This document shows positions 23,741 through 35,488 of a DNA stretch of 46,428 nt, one piece after another. The notes beneath the pieces are model-generated. The model made no database searches and was not told the origin of the DNA. It saw only the letters and a program-made list of their open reading frames with translations. The stretch's first letter is position 1; every line of letters starts with the position of its first letter. Source of the stretch: Multifurca ochricompacta. Lineage: Eukaryota > Basidiomycota > Agaricomycetes > Russulales > Russulaceae. Location of the stretch: NCBI GenBank assembly GCA_022496185.1, contig WTXG01000274.1:1-46428 (forward strand). Reading direction: 5' to 3'. The translations under genes were made by a program, and so were the position numbers.

Positions 23741-24656
23741 GAGGTGATAGAAGCAGCTGGGAATTGAACATGGTGGTTATTAAGGTAGACCCACACTGTA
23801 TGGGTGTCAGACCAATGGACTTCCTTTCCATTGTATGTTCTGTAGAATGTGTGGGGGTCAAGGTTGCTGATGAGGTCAATGTTAGGGAAGTTACTGAGAT
23901 ATTCGTTTACAGGAAGGATGCGGCTGTCTCGAAGGCGTTTCCAGTCATGTCCAAGAGTCTGAGTGTAGTAGTTGTCTCCTTTCCAGGTAGCAACAAAAGC
24001 ACGGTCGTCATAGTCAAAGATAGGGTGGGTAAAACCAAAGGGGACCTGAGCTAATTCTTCAGCAGTAAGAGGTCATTCTGAGGTCATTCAGAGTGGGTGC
24101 TAAGGCGGTATGTAGTCCACCCTTGGGCATTCCAGGCATAGAAGACTTGGTAGGCAGGGTGAAGGACAGCACAGTCTAGACAGTAGTTGTGGATGTTTCG
24201 GTGAATCCAGTAATATTCTTCAACTATACCTGGAGCAGAGATAACAATGCAGAGTCACCAAAGGAGATTCTCAAAGTACAGGGGGTCTGTGGTGATACGG
24301 TTAGCTTCACTCAAGGGATGGTAGACATCAAGGTGATTGGCCCTTTGAGTTGCAAGCTGGGCAGAGCAGTGAAGGTGGAACTCTCGTAGTTCACTGGGGT
24401 TTTGAGTTGGTAATGTCCCAGAGACGTAGATATCTGTGGCAGGGTAGATGTGGTTGACTTGATGAACAATGGAAGGGGATCGGGACCGGGACTGATCTGA
24501 TTCTACAACTGGAAGGTTCAGGAAGGGTGTTGATGTCGAAGCAAGTTGGGTGGATGTTGGGGAATGGGGGAATAGTTTAGATGGGCAAGGAAGGGCTCTG
24601 GGACAGGGGGGAGTGGTCACTCTGGTGGGGGTGCACTGGGACTGGGATGGGTTTGC

Positions 24657-25165
24657 TGTCAAACAATCATGCTGCTGGTTATACTGACTGTGGTTAGTAG
24701 TGGTGAGGCTAAAAAGACAAGTATACTTCAGAGGTTGAAGAAACTCTATATTACTATTCTACTGACCTAAAAAGACAAGTATCTACAAGAGACGGTTAGT
24801 CAAGGGTATGGTAGAAAGTATAGTAGAACTTACACTTCAGAGGTTGAAGAAACTCTGAAGTGGAAGAGACGAAACAGACACCCTTATATACCCATAGGGG
24901 CCAGGGGAAATGGTCTGTGCGCACTGGGAATAAGTCCACAAGTGCCGGACAATAAACAGAGAGGGATAAAGGCCATTGGCCAAGGAGATATCACATGCTT
25001 ACTGCACATTACTAAGTCCATCACTAATCAGCTGAGTAAGGTGAGAAAGAAATGTAATAAAGATAACATAAAAAGTCCGATACTCCGATATCTAATCTAA
25101 TCTAATCTACAGCTGAAGCGAACTTTAGATGCCTGAAGCATCTCCAGACATGTCCTGTGTCAACA
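24657..25165 (-). repeat. 3' LTR of Copia element A (about 509 bp)
   Basis: Minus strand: begins TGTTGACACAGG (from 25165) and ends TGTTTGACA (at 24657). A purine-rich ATGGAGGGA lies immediately upstream on the minus strand (25166-25174), as expected of a polypurine tract, so this is the 3' LTR. TATATAAGGG lies near 24890. It shares AAGACAAGTA, CTTCAGAGGTTGAAGAAACTC and GGAATAAGTCCACAAGTG with the LTRs at 35489 and 43573. It abuts Gypsy gag on the left with TTTGC as the possible duplication; the partner site is missing. Confidence 0.85.
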
Positions 25166-25412
25166 TCCCTCCATGGTGAAGGCATTGATCATTGAATGGA
25201 AATGAGTTAAATGAGCACACTGCTTATTCACAATTGAACGAACATGTTGCCAGCCAGAGATCCAACTTCTCTACCTCTTTGTGAGCTTTGCATACGAGTT
25301 GTAGATTCGCTTATGTAAGTCTACACACTTCTTGCGTCACTCTCGAGGTCGAGAACGTGCTCATGTGGCATGGTGGGAAAGTGAAACTGGTGAACAAGGT
25401 CTCCAGATTCCT

Positions 25413-28400
25413 TCATTCCAGCACTAATCCAAATCCAGTTACCATGTGCTCAAAAGATGATCTAGGCAGAGACTTTGTAAGGCCATCTGCCAGCATCTCT
25501 CCAGTGGGAGTTCGCACCAAGTCAATCTGGTGTGATTCTACATACTCCCTAATGGCATGGTACTTTATTGGTATGTGCTTTGATTGCCTTCCTGTGACAG
25601 GGTTTAATGCAAGATCTACTGCACCCTTATTGTCACAATGCAGTTGTATGGGTGAACTAACTTCATATCCCAGTTCCTGCATGAACGTCCTATACCACGC
25701 TGCCTGATTTGAAGCCTCAGCAAGGCTCATATACTCGGCTTCAGTGGTGGACTGTGCTACTGTCTTCTGCTTCCTGGAACACCAACTAATGGCTCCATTA
25801 GCAAGGAAAAAGACATAGCCTGAGGTGGAGTGGTGGTCCTCTTGATCTCCCCATGAGGAGTCCGCAAAGCCATGAAGGCCAACTTCACCATTCCCTCCAG
25901 AATAGCACAACTTGTAGTCTTTTGTAGCATTTAGATAGGCTAAGACATACTTTGCTAGTCGCATGTGCTGCTGGGAAGGGTTGGAAGCAAATTGGCTAAG
26001 GCGCGCAACAGCGAAACTAATGTCAGGTCTGCTTCCTATCTGCACCCAGAGCAGAGACCCCATTAACTGCTGATACCTCTTGATATCAGAGGTAGATGCT
26101 TGGTCCTCAAACTTGACCAAATGAACATCCACACCAGAGGGTAGAGGAGTATATACTGGGTTGGAATCCCCCATTCCAAACCTCTCAACTATTGAAGATA
26201 CATAGGCTGTCTGGTCAATATCCAGTGTCTTGTTAGGACGATCCCTGGTGATGTTAACTCCAAGGTAGGACTGGATTTCGCCAAGATCAGTCATCTCATA
26301 TCGGCTAGATAGAGAGTCCTTCGCCATTGGATCTTCTTAGTGGAGGACCCAAGTATAGTGATGTCATCAACATATAGAATGACGAAAAGTGAACCATCCC
26401 CCTCTTGGTGATGATACACATATACTCCTGCATCAGAGTACGTCTGAGTGAAGCTCAGTTCATTGAGAACTGCATGGAATTGTAAGTTCCATGCTTGGGA
26501 AGCTTGTTTGAGGCCATACAGAGCCTTCTGTAGCCTACAAACTTTGGACTCTTGTCCAGCAACGACGAAACCAACAGGTTGCTCCATATAGATCTCCTCA
26601 TCCAGATCGCCATGTAGGAATGCCGATTTGACATCCATCTGGTGGATTTCCCAATCCTCAAGCGTGGCCAATGCTAATAATAGTCTAAGAGACTCAAATC
26701 TGGTGACTGGGGAGAAAGTTTCGTCGAAGTCCACCCCCTCTATTTGGGTGAACCCTTTTGCTACAAGCCTAGCACGAAAGCGTCCATCTGCTTTCAATTT
26801 AAAGACCCATTTTGACTTTACAGCCTTTCTACCTTCAGGAAGGTCTTCAAGGCGCCACACTTTAAGTTTTTCTAAGGCATCAATTTCATATTGACATGCC
26901 TCAAGCCAATCACTGGCATTATCAGACTCCATTGCTTCTTTAAATGTAAGAGGATCCCTATAGGGGATCCTGCAGCATTGAGTAGATCCATCTGACCAAG
27001 TCTGGAAGAACCTTGCACAAACTCTGCATTATCCTCGTTGTAGAAGCGAGGATTCAGACGACGATTCCGATTGGGACGTGCAGTATCCAAGTCTAAATCT
27101 TCTTGGATTGCCCTATCTCGTCATTCAGAGCGTGGACTTGTCCTCTGAAAATTAGGTTGAGGAATACTGTCTGCAATCCTTTGTGATTTTCTGATTGCAC
27201 GGGTTCTTTTGGGAGGGGAGGATGGTTCCATAACTTGTGATGGAGGAGTCTGATATATAGTCTGAGGGTGTGTGGTGTCTACATTACGTGTGGGTGTGGT
27301 AGGCTGTGGTGGTAATTGAGGAGGCATGATATCCTCCTGTTCCTCTTCCAGGTCTTCCTCATCTTGAGGAGCCTCAGGAACATGTGTAGCAGTTGCTGGT
27401 GGTGGCTGGACTGGGCCACCAGGTAAGGTAAAGGAGCCACCTTGGCTAGGTTGCTCTATGGATTTCTCTGCTCTGCTGTCCTTTCAGAGCGGGATGGGAA
27501 GGATCTCTCATCAAATGTAACATCTCGTGAAAAGATGAGAGACCGGATACGACTATCCCAAAGTGTATAGCCCTTAGAAGTGGGCTCATATCCAACAAAG
27601 ACGGCTTCCCTAGCTTTGGGATCTAGTTTACGCCGCTTGCCCTCTGGAACATGATAAAAGGCTTTGCAACCAAAGACCTTGAAATACAAGACATCTGGTT
27701 TGTTCCCAACCAGAAGCTCAAGCGGAGTTTTCCACTTATTAGAATGAATGGGAGTTCTGTTATATATATGACATGCTGTCTCAACAGCACACTCCCAGAA
27801 GCCAAGAGACAGGCCAGCATCATGCAGCATGCTAGTGCCTTTTTCCATAATGGTTCTGTTGAACCTCTCGGCCCTTCCATTCTGTTGTGGACTATACGGC
27901 ATCGTAAGTTTATGTCTATGCCATAATCTTCAAGCGTTGCCTTCAGCGCCTTGTTCACATACTTGCCACCACGATCTGTATGAAGACACTTGATTTTATG
28001 ATTGAATTTATTTTCAAGTAGTGTCTTCAGTTTATTAAAAACTGGTGTGAACAGATCTTTAGACTTCATTGGAATGATTAAAGCGTATCTGCTAAAGTTG
28101 TCCAAGAAGGTGGCAAAGTATAGATTTCCTTGTATTGAACTGCACTGCAAGGGACCTATGAGATCACTATGAAGGATCTCAAGGGGGGCTGATGTGCGCT
28201 TTGAAGATGGGGGAAATGGAAGACGATGGGACTTGCCCATTTCACAGCCATAACACGGCTTGTCTTCCACTTGGCTATTATTAATTTTGAGGCCTTTAAC
28301 CGCCTCAGGAGCATATCTTTTCAGGGCTTCTTTAGACATATGGCCCATTCTTTGATGCCAGATTTCCAGTGAGGCAGATGCAGATGTATGGATACTGTTT

Positions 28401-29387
28401 AGGACGTGTTTGCCTAGTACCCAATACAATTTGCCAAACTTCCATGCTTCCGCTATTATATTGTTGCCATATTTAATTGTTGCCTTCTTATTATCAAAGA
28501 ACACAGTTGCCCCTTTTTCTACCAGGGCACTGGCAGAGAGTATTTTATGTCCTCCAGGCATGTGGAGCACATTGCTTAATTCCAAGTCAAAACCTTGATC
28601 AGTCCTGATGATCACGGTCCCAACTCCACTTGTTTTGACTATGGAGTTGTCACCTAGTGATACTTCATGGGTGGTGTCGACTTTATATGTATCAAAGTCT
28701 TCAAGGTTTGGACTGAAATGAGACGTTGCTCCACTATCAAGCATCCAATAATCTGAATTGATATCCAGATTATAGGTGTGAACATAAAGGTGAATGCAAG
28801 GTGCTTCAAGCACCTCCTCTATTTTGCCACTACCATTAACTACGGTGGCTATAGTGTTTACATGTTGGGCCTCAGCCCTCTTCTTGTTCCCTGCCTTGCC
28901 CTTTTTGGCATTCTCCAGGTCCTTCTTCTTCTTTGCACAAGCATTGGACTTGTGTCCAGGCTTTTGGCAATAGAAGCAGACCACCCCTTGTGAACCAGGG
29001 GCAGCAGCGGGAAGTGGTGATAAATTTGTAATTTTGGGTTTTGATTTGACAGGTGCAGCCTTAGACAGGACTGCACTACCACTTCCCGAGGGACCAGCCA
29101 GACGACTCTCCTCATTCAGGAACCTCTGCACAAGGTCCTGAGGAGAAAGACGCTCTGGATCGCCAGAGGCCAGTATGGAGCTGGCAATGGCACTGTAGGA
29201 GTCAGGGAGAGCCTTCAATAAAATGAAGCTCATCTGGAGGTCATTGACCTCCATCCCGTTCTCCCTAAGGGTACTCCTGGCATCTAGAACCTTTTGTAAT
29301 TGGGTTCTAAATGTCTGTCCTTCATCAAGACGGAAGGACACCAGGGCAAGCCACAAATTATATGTGGCCATGCTACCTACAGAGCCA
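25413..29387 (-). pseudogene. Copia element A gag-pol, 5' end missing
   Basis: Order: gag (from LYGSVGSMATYNLW at about 29387); zinc knuckle CFYCQKPGHKSNAC (about 28980); protease WMLDSGATSHF (about 28750); integrase WHQRMGHMSKEALKR, YGCEMGKSHRL, HSDLIGPLQ, LHTDRGGKYVN, MPYSPQQNGRAERFNRT (27840-28360); reverse transcriptase SKWVFKLKADGRFRARLVAK, QMDVKSAFLHGD, YGLKQASQAW, VILYVDD (26350-26830); RNase H CDNKGAVDLALNP (about 25630). At least four single-base frameshifts break it: near 27905, 27456, 26975 and 26320. The first half of gag and the 5' LTR are replaced by a Tc1 element at the TA in GAGCCATA. Confidence 0.88.
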
Positions 29388-29389
29388 TA

Positions 29390-30983
29390 CAGTGGGTCAA
29401 AAAACCATCCCGATGTTTGCACCATTTCTAGTATTCACTCTATAGCACCTCAGCATTTAGGAATCTGGTTATGGTGTGGCTGTATGTCTGAAAGCCCTGC
29501 TTCCTGGCTACCATGCCCAATTTGGATCAAAGAGATTGGCCATGATATAAGCATTTTATGATCAAATCAAATCAATCAATCATCAGGACGGTTTTTTGAC
29601 CCACATTTTAAATCCACTATCTGCCCAATTACTCCTTTTTTTCACCCCTTTTTGCCTTGGTAACTCCTTGAATCCTTTTAGTCATCCTTTCTATAACCTT
29701 TTGCCATCATTCTGGTGCATTTTTATTCCACTCCTCCACCACCCTCTCCCACAACTCAGGTATCCCCTTGACTGGTTAAGAACCTTCTTCAGATCCACCC
29801 AGAGGTGTCCAATGGGGCTAATATTTCAAGGGATTGGGCTATCCATACCAGGCTTCAATATTCCTGTCTTAAAACTGCTGGCTTGCCTTCTTGGAATTGT
29901 GTTTTGGGTCATTGTCCCACTGAAACATGGTTTCACCCTCCACCATTTCTTACTTTTCAAACCTTTCCACCACTCCGCCATCCAAAATATCACAGTACTG
30001 GCATGGATTCATGATCCCCTAAACCCCTGTAAGCATTCCTAGTCCATTCCACCCCATACAAGACCAATACCATAAGTTCTTCCTCCTCCATGCTTGACTG
30101 TCAGGGTGGTGGTTCTGTCAGAGAGTGGTTACCATGAAAATTGGACAGTGGATGACTCAAAAAGGATCTTGTGGTCAGGTGAGACTATAATGAACAGAAT
30201 TGGTTCAGACAGAAGGAGCTACACTTGGGAAAAATAAGGGAGAACCACCCTCTGACAGAACCACCACCCTGACAGTCAAGCATGGAGGAGGAAGAACTTA
30301 TGGTATTGGTCTTGTATGGGGTGGAATGGACTAGGAATGCTTACAGGGGTTTAGGGGATCATGAATCCATGCCAGTACTGTGATATTTTGGATGGCGGAG
30401 TGGTGGAAAGGTTTGAAAAGTAAGAAATGGTGGAGGGTGAAAGCATGTTTCAGTGGGACAATGACCCAAAACACAATTCCAAGAAGGCAAACCAGCAGTT
30501 TTAAGACAGGAATATTGAAGCCTGGTATGGATAGCCCAATCCCTTGAAATATTAGCCCCATTGGACACCTCTGGGTGGATCTGAAGAAGGTTCTTAACCA
30601 GTCAAGGGGATACCTGAGTTGTGGGAGAGGGTGGTGGAGGAGTGGAATAAAAATGCACCAGAATGATGGCAAAAGGTTATAGAAAGGATGACTAAAAGGA
30701 TTCAAGGAGTTACCAAGGCAAAAAGGGGTGAAAAAAAGGAGTAATTGGGCAGATAGTGGATTTAAAATGTGGGTCAAAAAACTGTCCCGATGATTGATTG
30801 ATTTGATTTGATCATAAAATGCTTATATCATGGCCAATCTCTTTGATCCAAATTGGGCATGGTAGCCAGGAAGCAGGGCTTTCAGACATACAGCCACACC
30901 ATAACCAGATTCCTAAATGCTGAGGTGCTATAGAGTGAATACTAGAAATGGTGCAAACATCGGGACAGTTTTTTGACCCACTG
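29390..30983. mobile_element. Foldback Tc1 element 1 (C-terminal halves)
   Basis: Ends CAGTGGGTCAAAAAAC and GTTTTTTGACCCACTG lie between TA dinucleotides (29388-29389, 30984-30985). The two arms, 29390-30130 and 30243-30983, are both 741 bp and are near-perfect reverse complements. The 112-bp loop (30131-30242) encodes a degenerate ENWTVDDSKRILWSGET.., the first catalytic region of Tc1 transposases. Each arm, read outwards, encodes the C-terminal half: YCDILDGGVV, FQWDNDPKHNSKKA, and SPIGHLWVDLKK (the family has SPDLNPIEHLW). Stops break the frames. The two 148-codon open frames (29596-30042, 30331-30777) run antisense to this and are mirror images. The left flank is Copia A gag and the right flank is Copia B reverse transcriptase. 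Confidence 0.88.
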
Positions 30984-33602
30984 TAGAGAATGACATAAAG
31001 TGAATCATCCCCCTCCTTTTGATGAAACACATATACTCCTGCATCAGAGTACGTCCGAGTAAAGCCCAGTTCATTAAGAACTGCATGGAATTGTAGATTC
31101 CATGCCCGGGAGGCTTGTTTGAGGCCATATAATGCTTTTTGCAGCCTGCAAACTTTGGACTCTTGACCAGCAATGACGAAACCAACTGGTTGCTCCATAT
31201 AAATTTCTTCATCCAGATCGCCATGTAGGAATGCCGATTTGACATCCATCTGGTGGATTTCCCAATCCTCTAGCATAGCTAATGCTAGTAGTAGTCTCAA
31301 TGACTCAAATCTGGCGACTGGAGAGAATGTTTTGTCAAAGTCCACCCCTTCTATTTGGGTGAAACCTTTTGCAACAAGCCTAGCACGAAACTGTCCATCT
31401 GGCTTCAGCTTGAAAACCCATTTTGACTTGACAGCCTTTCTTCCTTGTGGAAGATCCTCAAGGCGCCACACATCAAGTTTATCTAAGGCATCAATTTCAT
31501 ATTTACATGCCTCAAGCCATTCACTGGCATTATCAGACTGCATTGCCTCCTGAAAAGTTAGGGGGTCTCTGTAAGAGACACCTGCAGCATTTAGCAATTC
31601 CATGTGCCCAAGTCTGGAAGAACCCTGCACGAACTCAGCATTATCCTCATTATAAAATCGAGGATTCATGTGTCGTGAACGTTTGGGATGGGCAGTATCA
31701 AGATCTAAATCTTCCTGCACAGCCCTGTCACGTTGTTGAGAGTGTGGACTTTCCCTAGTAAATACTGGTTGGGAAATTCTGCCAACATTCTTTTTAGATT
31801 GTCTTTTGGCACGAGTTCTTTGGGGGAGTTCTGATGGTTCCAAGATTTGGGAAGGGGGTGTCTGATAGATAGTTTGATCATGTGTGTCAAGTTCATTTTC
31901 TGGTGTGGTAGGCTCAGGATTTACTTGAGGAGGTTCCACTTCCTCCTGTTCCTCAACCTCAGCATCCTTGTCTTCAGGAGCCTGAGGAACTGTTGCTATT
32001 GCTGGTTGAGGCTGGACAGGCCTCTCTACTTCAAAGACAAAAGGTGTAACTTTTTCCTTTTGCTTTCCCTTGCTGTCCTTGGCAAGGTTGGATGGGAAGG
32101 ACCCTTCATCAAATGTCACATCTCTTGACAATATGAAGGATCGAGTATGCATGTCCCAAAGAAGATATCCTTTAGAGTGGGGTGCATACCCGACAAAGAC
32201 TGTCTCCCTGGCCTTTTGATCCAGTTTACGTCTTTTATCCTCTGGGACAGTGTAATAGGCTAAGCAGCCAAATATTTTAAAGTAGGAGACATCTGGAATG
32301 TCCCCATCCAGAAGCTCAAGCGGTGTCCTCCACTTGTTAGAGCGGATAGGCATTCTATTGTATATGTGACAGGCTGTTCGCACTGCACATTCCCAGAAAC
32401 CAAGGGAAAGACCAGCATGATGTAGCATACTGGTCGCTTTTTCCATGATGGTTCTGTTGAACCTTTCAGCCCTTCTGTTCTGTTGTGGGGAATATGGCAT
32501 TGTCAATTTATGCTCTATGCCAGCCTGCTCAAGTATTGACTTCAGCTCCCTATTGACAAATTCGCCACCTCGGTCTGTATGTAAGGTCTTTATTTTCTTG
32601 TCTGTTTTATTTTCCAAGAATGCCTTAATGTTACAGAAGACCGATGTAAAATCACTTTTTGCTTTCATAGCAACAACTAGAGCTGTCCTGCTAAAGTCGT
32701 CTATGAAAGTGGCGAAGTATAGGTTCCCTTGAATTGAAGTACATTGTAAAGGACCAACTAGGTCACTATGAATGACTTCCAAGGGTGCTGAAGCTCTCTT
32801 TTGAGAGGGAGGGAATGGAAGACGGTGTGATTTTCCCATTTCACAGCCATAACACAGCTTGTCTTCCACTTGGCTATTATCAATACTAAGGCCTTTCACA
32901 GCCTTAGGAGCATGTCTTTTGAGGGCCTCTTTTGACATATGACCCATGTGCAAATGCCAGGTATCAAGGCTACTTGATGCAGATTTATGGGAAGCAGTAT
33001 TAAGATTCTGCATAGTTTTCCCAAAGACCCAATAGAGTCCCATAGCCTTGACACCTTCCGCTATAATTGCATTATTGTACTTTATTTTGACCTCAGATGG
33101 AGAGAATTCCACTGAGCCGCCTTTGTCTGTGATGCAGCTTGTCGACAGTATTCTTTCACTGCCAGGCATATAAAAGACATTATTTAGCTCCAGCTCATAG
33201 TTGTTTCAAGTTTGGAGTATGACTTTGCCTGTTCCTTCGACTTGGACTATGGATCCATCACCAATTGTCACCTGATGTCCCTTGTGTGGGAAATACTCAG
33301 AGAAATCCTCTAAGTACGGTGTAAAGTGAGTGGTGGCTCTGCTGTCCATCATCCAAGGGTTGCTGCCATCATCACTTCTTGCGTATGTTCGGTCATCATA
33401 TAAAGTGAAATGCGAGGTGTCTCATGCACCTCCTGTATTCTGCCGCTACCATTTACTAAGTAGCTACTTGTGTGGAGTTATTATGTACACTGGGGCCTTG
33501 CCCCTTCCTCTTGTTGCCCTTTTTGCCTGCATCAGCATTGGCTCTGTCCTGTTTCCTTTGCCGACATTCATTAGCCTTGTGGCCCCTGGCTTCTGGCAAT
33601 AG

Positions 33603-33787
33603 ACAGTGGACTGGTTATGGCTAGGGCATAACACACAGAAACCACCTTGAAGTTCCCAAGGCCATGTAGCTCAGTGGTTAGAGCACTGGACCTAGAATGT
33701 CTGGGGGTCTTGGGTTCAATCCCCAACATGGCTATACTTTTCCTGAGATTGAATGTCCCTCAATTGGGGTGCTGAAACCTCAACAAG
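33603..33787 (+). mobile_element. 185-bp insertion with tRNA-like core (SINE candidate)
   Basis: Copia C reads CTGGCAATAG|AAGCAGGTGAC without a break; Copia B has about 185 extra bases at that point. The insertion holds a tRNA-like core (33660-33733) with about 57 bp before and 54 bp after it. No clean target duplication is visible; CAATAG on the left and CAACAAG on the right are at best a decayed pair. It disrupts the gag zinc-knuckle region (CFYCQKPGH). It could be a SINE or a captured tRNA gene. Confidence 0.6.
33660..33733 (+). tRNA. tRNA-like sequence, possibly Ser(AGA)-like or decayed
   Basis: GGCCATG pairs with CATGGCT as acceptor stem. GCTC..GAGC forms the D stem within the A-box sequence TAGCTCAGTGGTTAGAGC. 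TTGGG/CCCAA is the T stem around TTCAATC, the B box being GGTTCAATCCC with the usual CG changed to CA. The anticodon stem is weak (TGGAC/GTCTG with wobbles), and the loop CTAGAAT would give AGA. No long variable arm is present, so a functional tRNA-Ser is unlikely. I read it as a tRNA-derived polymerase III promoter. Confidence 0.5.
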
Positions 33788-34600
33788 AAGCAGGTGACAT
33801 CATTGGACGATGATGCACCTGCAGGAGGTGGCATGAATGATACTTTTTTGTTTTTGTTTTTGTTGACATGGGCTGCCTTATTAAGGGCAACCCCAACACC
33901 ACTTCCTGCGGGGCTGGCTAGTCGGCTTTCCTCATTTAGGAACCTTTGTACAAGGTCTGAGGGGAAAGGTGGTCAGGAGGACCTGACGCCAGGATTGAGC
34001 CAGCAATGGCTGAGTAGGATGGAGGTAGGGATTGGAGCAATATAAAGCTCATCTGGAGATCAGAGATCTCCATCCCATTTTCCTTGAGGTACTCCTCACA
34101 TCCAACACACGCTGAAACTGGGGTCTGAATTGCTTTCCTTCTTCCAAGTGGAAGGAGGATACAGAACACCACAAGTTGTAGGTGGCCATGCTTCCTACTG
34201 AGCCATAGAGCGATTCCAATCGCTCATATTTGGCATTGACAGATGGATACGTTCTGTCAGAGGCAATTTGGGAGTATGTTTCTGGCGATGTGACCATCAC
34301 CAGAACTCCCATGAGGACTTCCTCCACTCTGTTCCACTCTAGGTACATTGGCTCCGACCATTGTGCGAAGTGCTTGGCGTACTCGTCATCCTTTTCTCCA
34401 TCCTCTGGCTTGGGAGGATTAAGGAACTCAGGGGCATCATGCGTGATGTGCCTCTTCATCCCATTGATCCTCAGCAGGGCTGTGAACGACACAGACCACT
34501 GCTGCCAGTTGGAGCCATTGAGTTTATCAAACTTGAACGTGGGGGGGAAGATGATGGAAGACATTTGAGATGATTTAAAAAAGGTTGATCCTGGTTCCAA

Positions 34601-35476
34601 GGAGCAGTTAGAACCAGTTGTCCAGGTCTCATTGAAGAGGGCCTGTCCAATCTGTGGCGCTATGCTTCAGAACTTAAAAAAGTCCTGCCTCTGATGTGCG
34701 ACTTCTAAGTAGTATAGTAGGCTGTCTAGCGCCATCTACAACAAGTCCTAAGCCCACATCAGGGGGACATTGTGTAAATAGATGGGGAGTCATGTCATGG
34801 AGGAGCCAACCGCAAGTTCCACTAGAGACAAAGGGTATAAAGCCCTTCCTCTAGTGCTGGTGGTGGAGTCCATGATTAAGCCCTAGATGATTGGGGCCAT
34901 GACTATAGTAGACTATCAGGTTTCCTCTGGTTGGGGCGGACCCCCAACAACGGCAGCAGGTACTTCTGCCCAGAGACAAAACCTTCTAGCTACTGTGTAA
35001 ATACTATAGTAGTTCAAGCCTACTTGTATCGAGCCCAAGTGTCATGGGAGTGACTACCCATGCCTTGTTCTAGACCCTAAACTCTACCTGCAGGTCACTA
35101 AACCTGGCTTATGGATCGAGCCAAGCATTGACTGAACCTATAGCCCCAAGCCTTCTGGGCAAGTGGCCTACTAAGTCTATGGATGGGACGAAAACCCAGC
35201 TACAACTATGAATACTATTTACTTAGAGCGCACATGAGGAACTCAAGGTGTTTCACCCGCTTAGGGTCCCTCGTCACCTCTTGCAAGAATCCCCTGAGGG
35301 ACTAGCCAGACAGATCAAGGTGGGCACATAAAGCGCACCACCTTGTGGACAGTTAAGGGCAAGTAAAAGAAATTCAAAGCTCACTGTGATGGTGATTGGG
35401 AAGAGAGAAGTCTTGAAGCAGTGAGCTTGAAGAGGTAAGTTGGACTGATCAAAGATAAGTCAGTTAAGTGTGCCCA
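34601..35476 (-). other. Untranslated leader of Copia B
   Basis: About 0.9 kb between the primer-binding site and the gag ATG, collinear with 42690-43560 in Copia C. No open frame of note is shared by both. It contains short blocks such as CTAGAGGGTTTTGTCTCTGG and several AGTCCACC-like motifs. The length is long for a Copia leader, so it may hold packaging or translation signals. Confidence 0.6.
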
Positions 35477-35488
35477 GGGCCCATAACC
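35477..35488 (-). promoter_or_regulatory. Copia primer-binding site (half tRNA-iMet type)
   Basis: On the minus strand GGTTATGGGCCC directly follows the LTR end (..TCAACA). Its complement GGGCCCATAACC matches the anticodon arm of eukaryotic initiator tRNA-Met. Drosophila copia is primed by the 5' half of this tRNA, so internal priming is inferred here rather than priming from the 3' CCA end. Confidence 0.8.

Larger units (their letters stand above)
17081..24656 (-). pseudogene. Decayed Gypsy retrotransposon gag-pol
   Basis: Read leftwards: gag N-part (24656-23741 and 22338-21487, including SPPESFDGQASKAEHFWSQL and EFDAAWQLYG); zinc knuckle CFYCGKPNHIANQC (about 21425); protease ALIDSGAEGLIIHQDYAKAH (about 21010); reverse transcriptase ESKSPIASPFFFVKKKDGKL, NAYPLPLIPELIDKL, and VVIYMDDILIFT (about 19870-20260); RNase H FHVITDASDFAIGAIL (about 19440); integrase zinc-binding region FWWPGM (about 18700), CATCQETK (about 17300), and MDFITDLPLSQSYDSLFVVV (17150-17220). 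Several frameshifts and stops break it. The integrase C-terminus and both of its own LTRs are absent. It hosts a solo L1 LTR, a hAT element and a Copia LTR, so it is one of the older layers. Confidence 0.85.
30986..34564 (-). pseudogene. Copia element B gag-pol, 3' end missing
   Basis: Gag starts at ATG 34564 (MSSIIFPPTFKFDKLNG) with an N-terminal region like UBN2-type gags (NWQQWSVSFTALL, YLEWNRVEEVLMGVLVMVTS). Frameshifts near 34080-33960 and an insertion at 33603-33787 break gag and its zinc knuckle. From 33169 the pol frame is open to VILY in reverse transcriptase: WHLHMGHMSKEAL, YGCEMGKSHRL, LHTDRGGEFVN, MPYSPQQNRRAERFNRT, FDKTFSPVARF, QMDVKSAFLHGDLDEEIYM. It then continues about 58 codons into the Tc1 arm and stops near 30812. 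The catalytic VDD of reverse transcriptase, RNase H and the 3' LTR are lost. Confidence 0.87.

Noticed and set aside
29596..30777. Two mirror-image 148-codon open frames read as a duplicated gene
   Set aside because: They run antisense to the C-terminal half of a Tc1 transposase, which is readable in the other direction (FQWDNDPKHNSKKA); their identity follows from the palindrome.
33660..33733. Functional tRNA-Ser gene
   Set aside because: The anticodon stem is weak, there is no long variable arm, and it lies inside a recent insertion in a retrotransposon.
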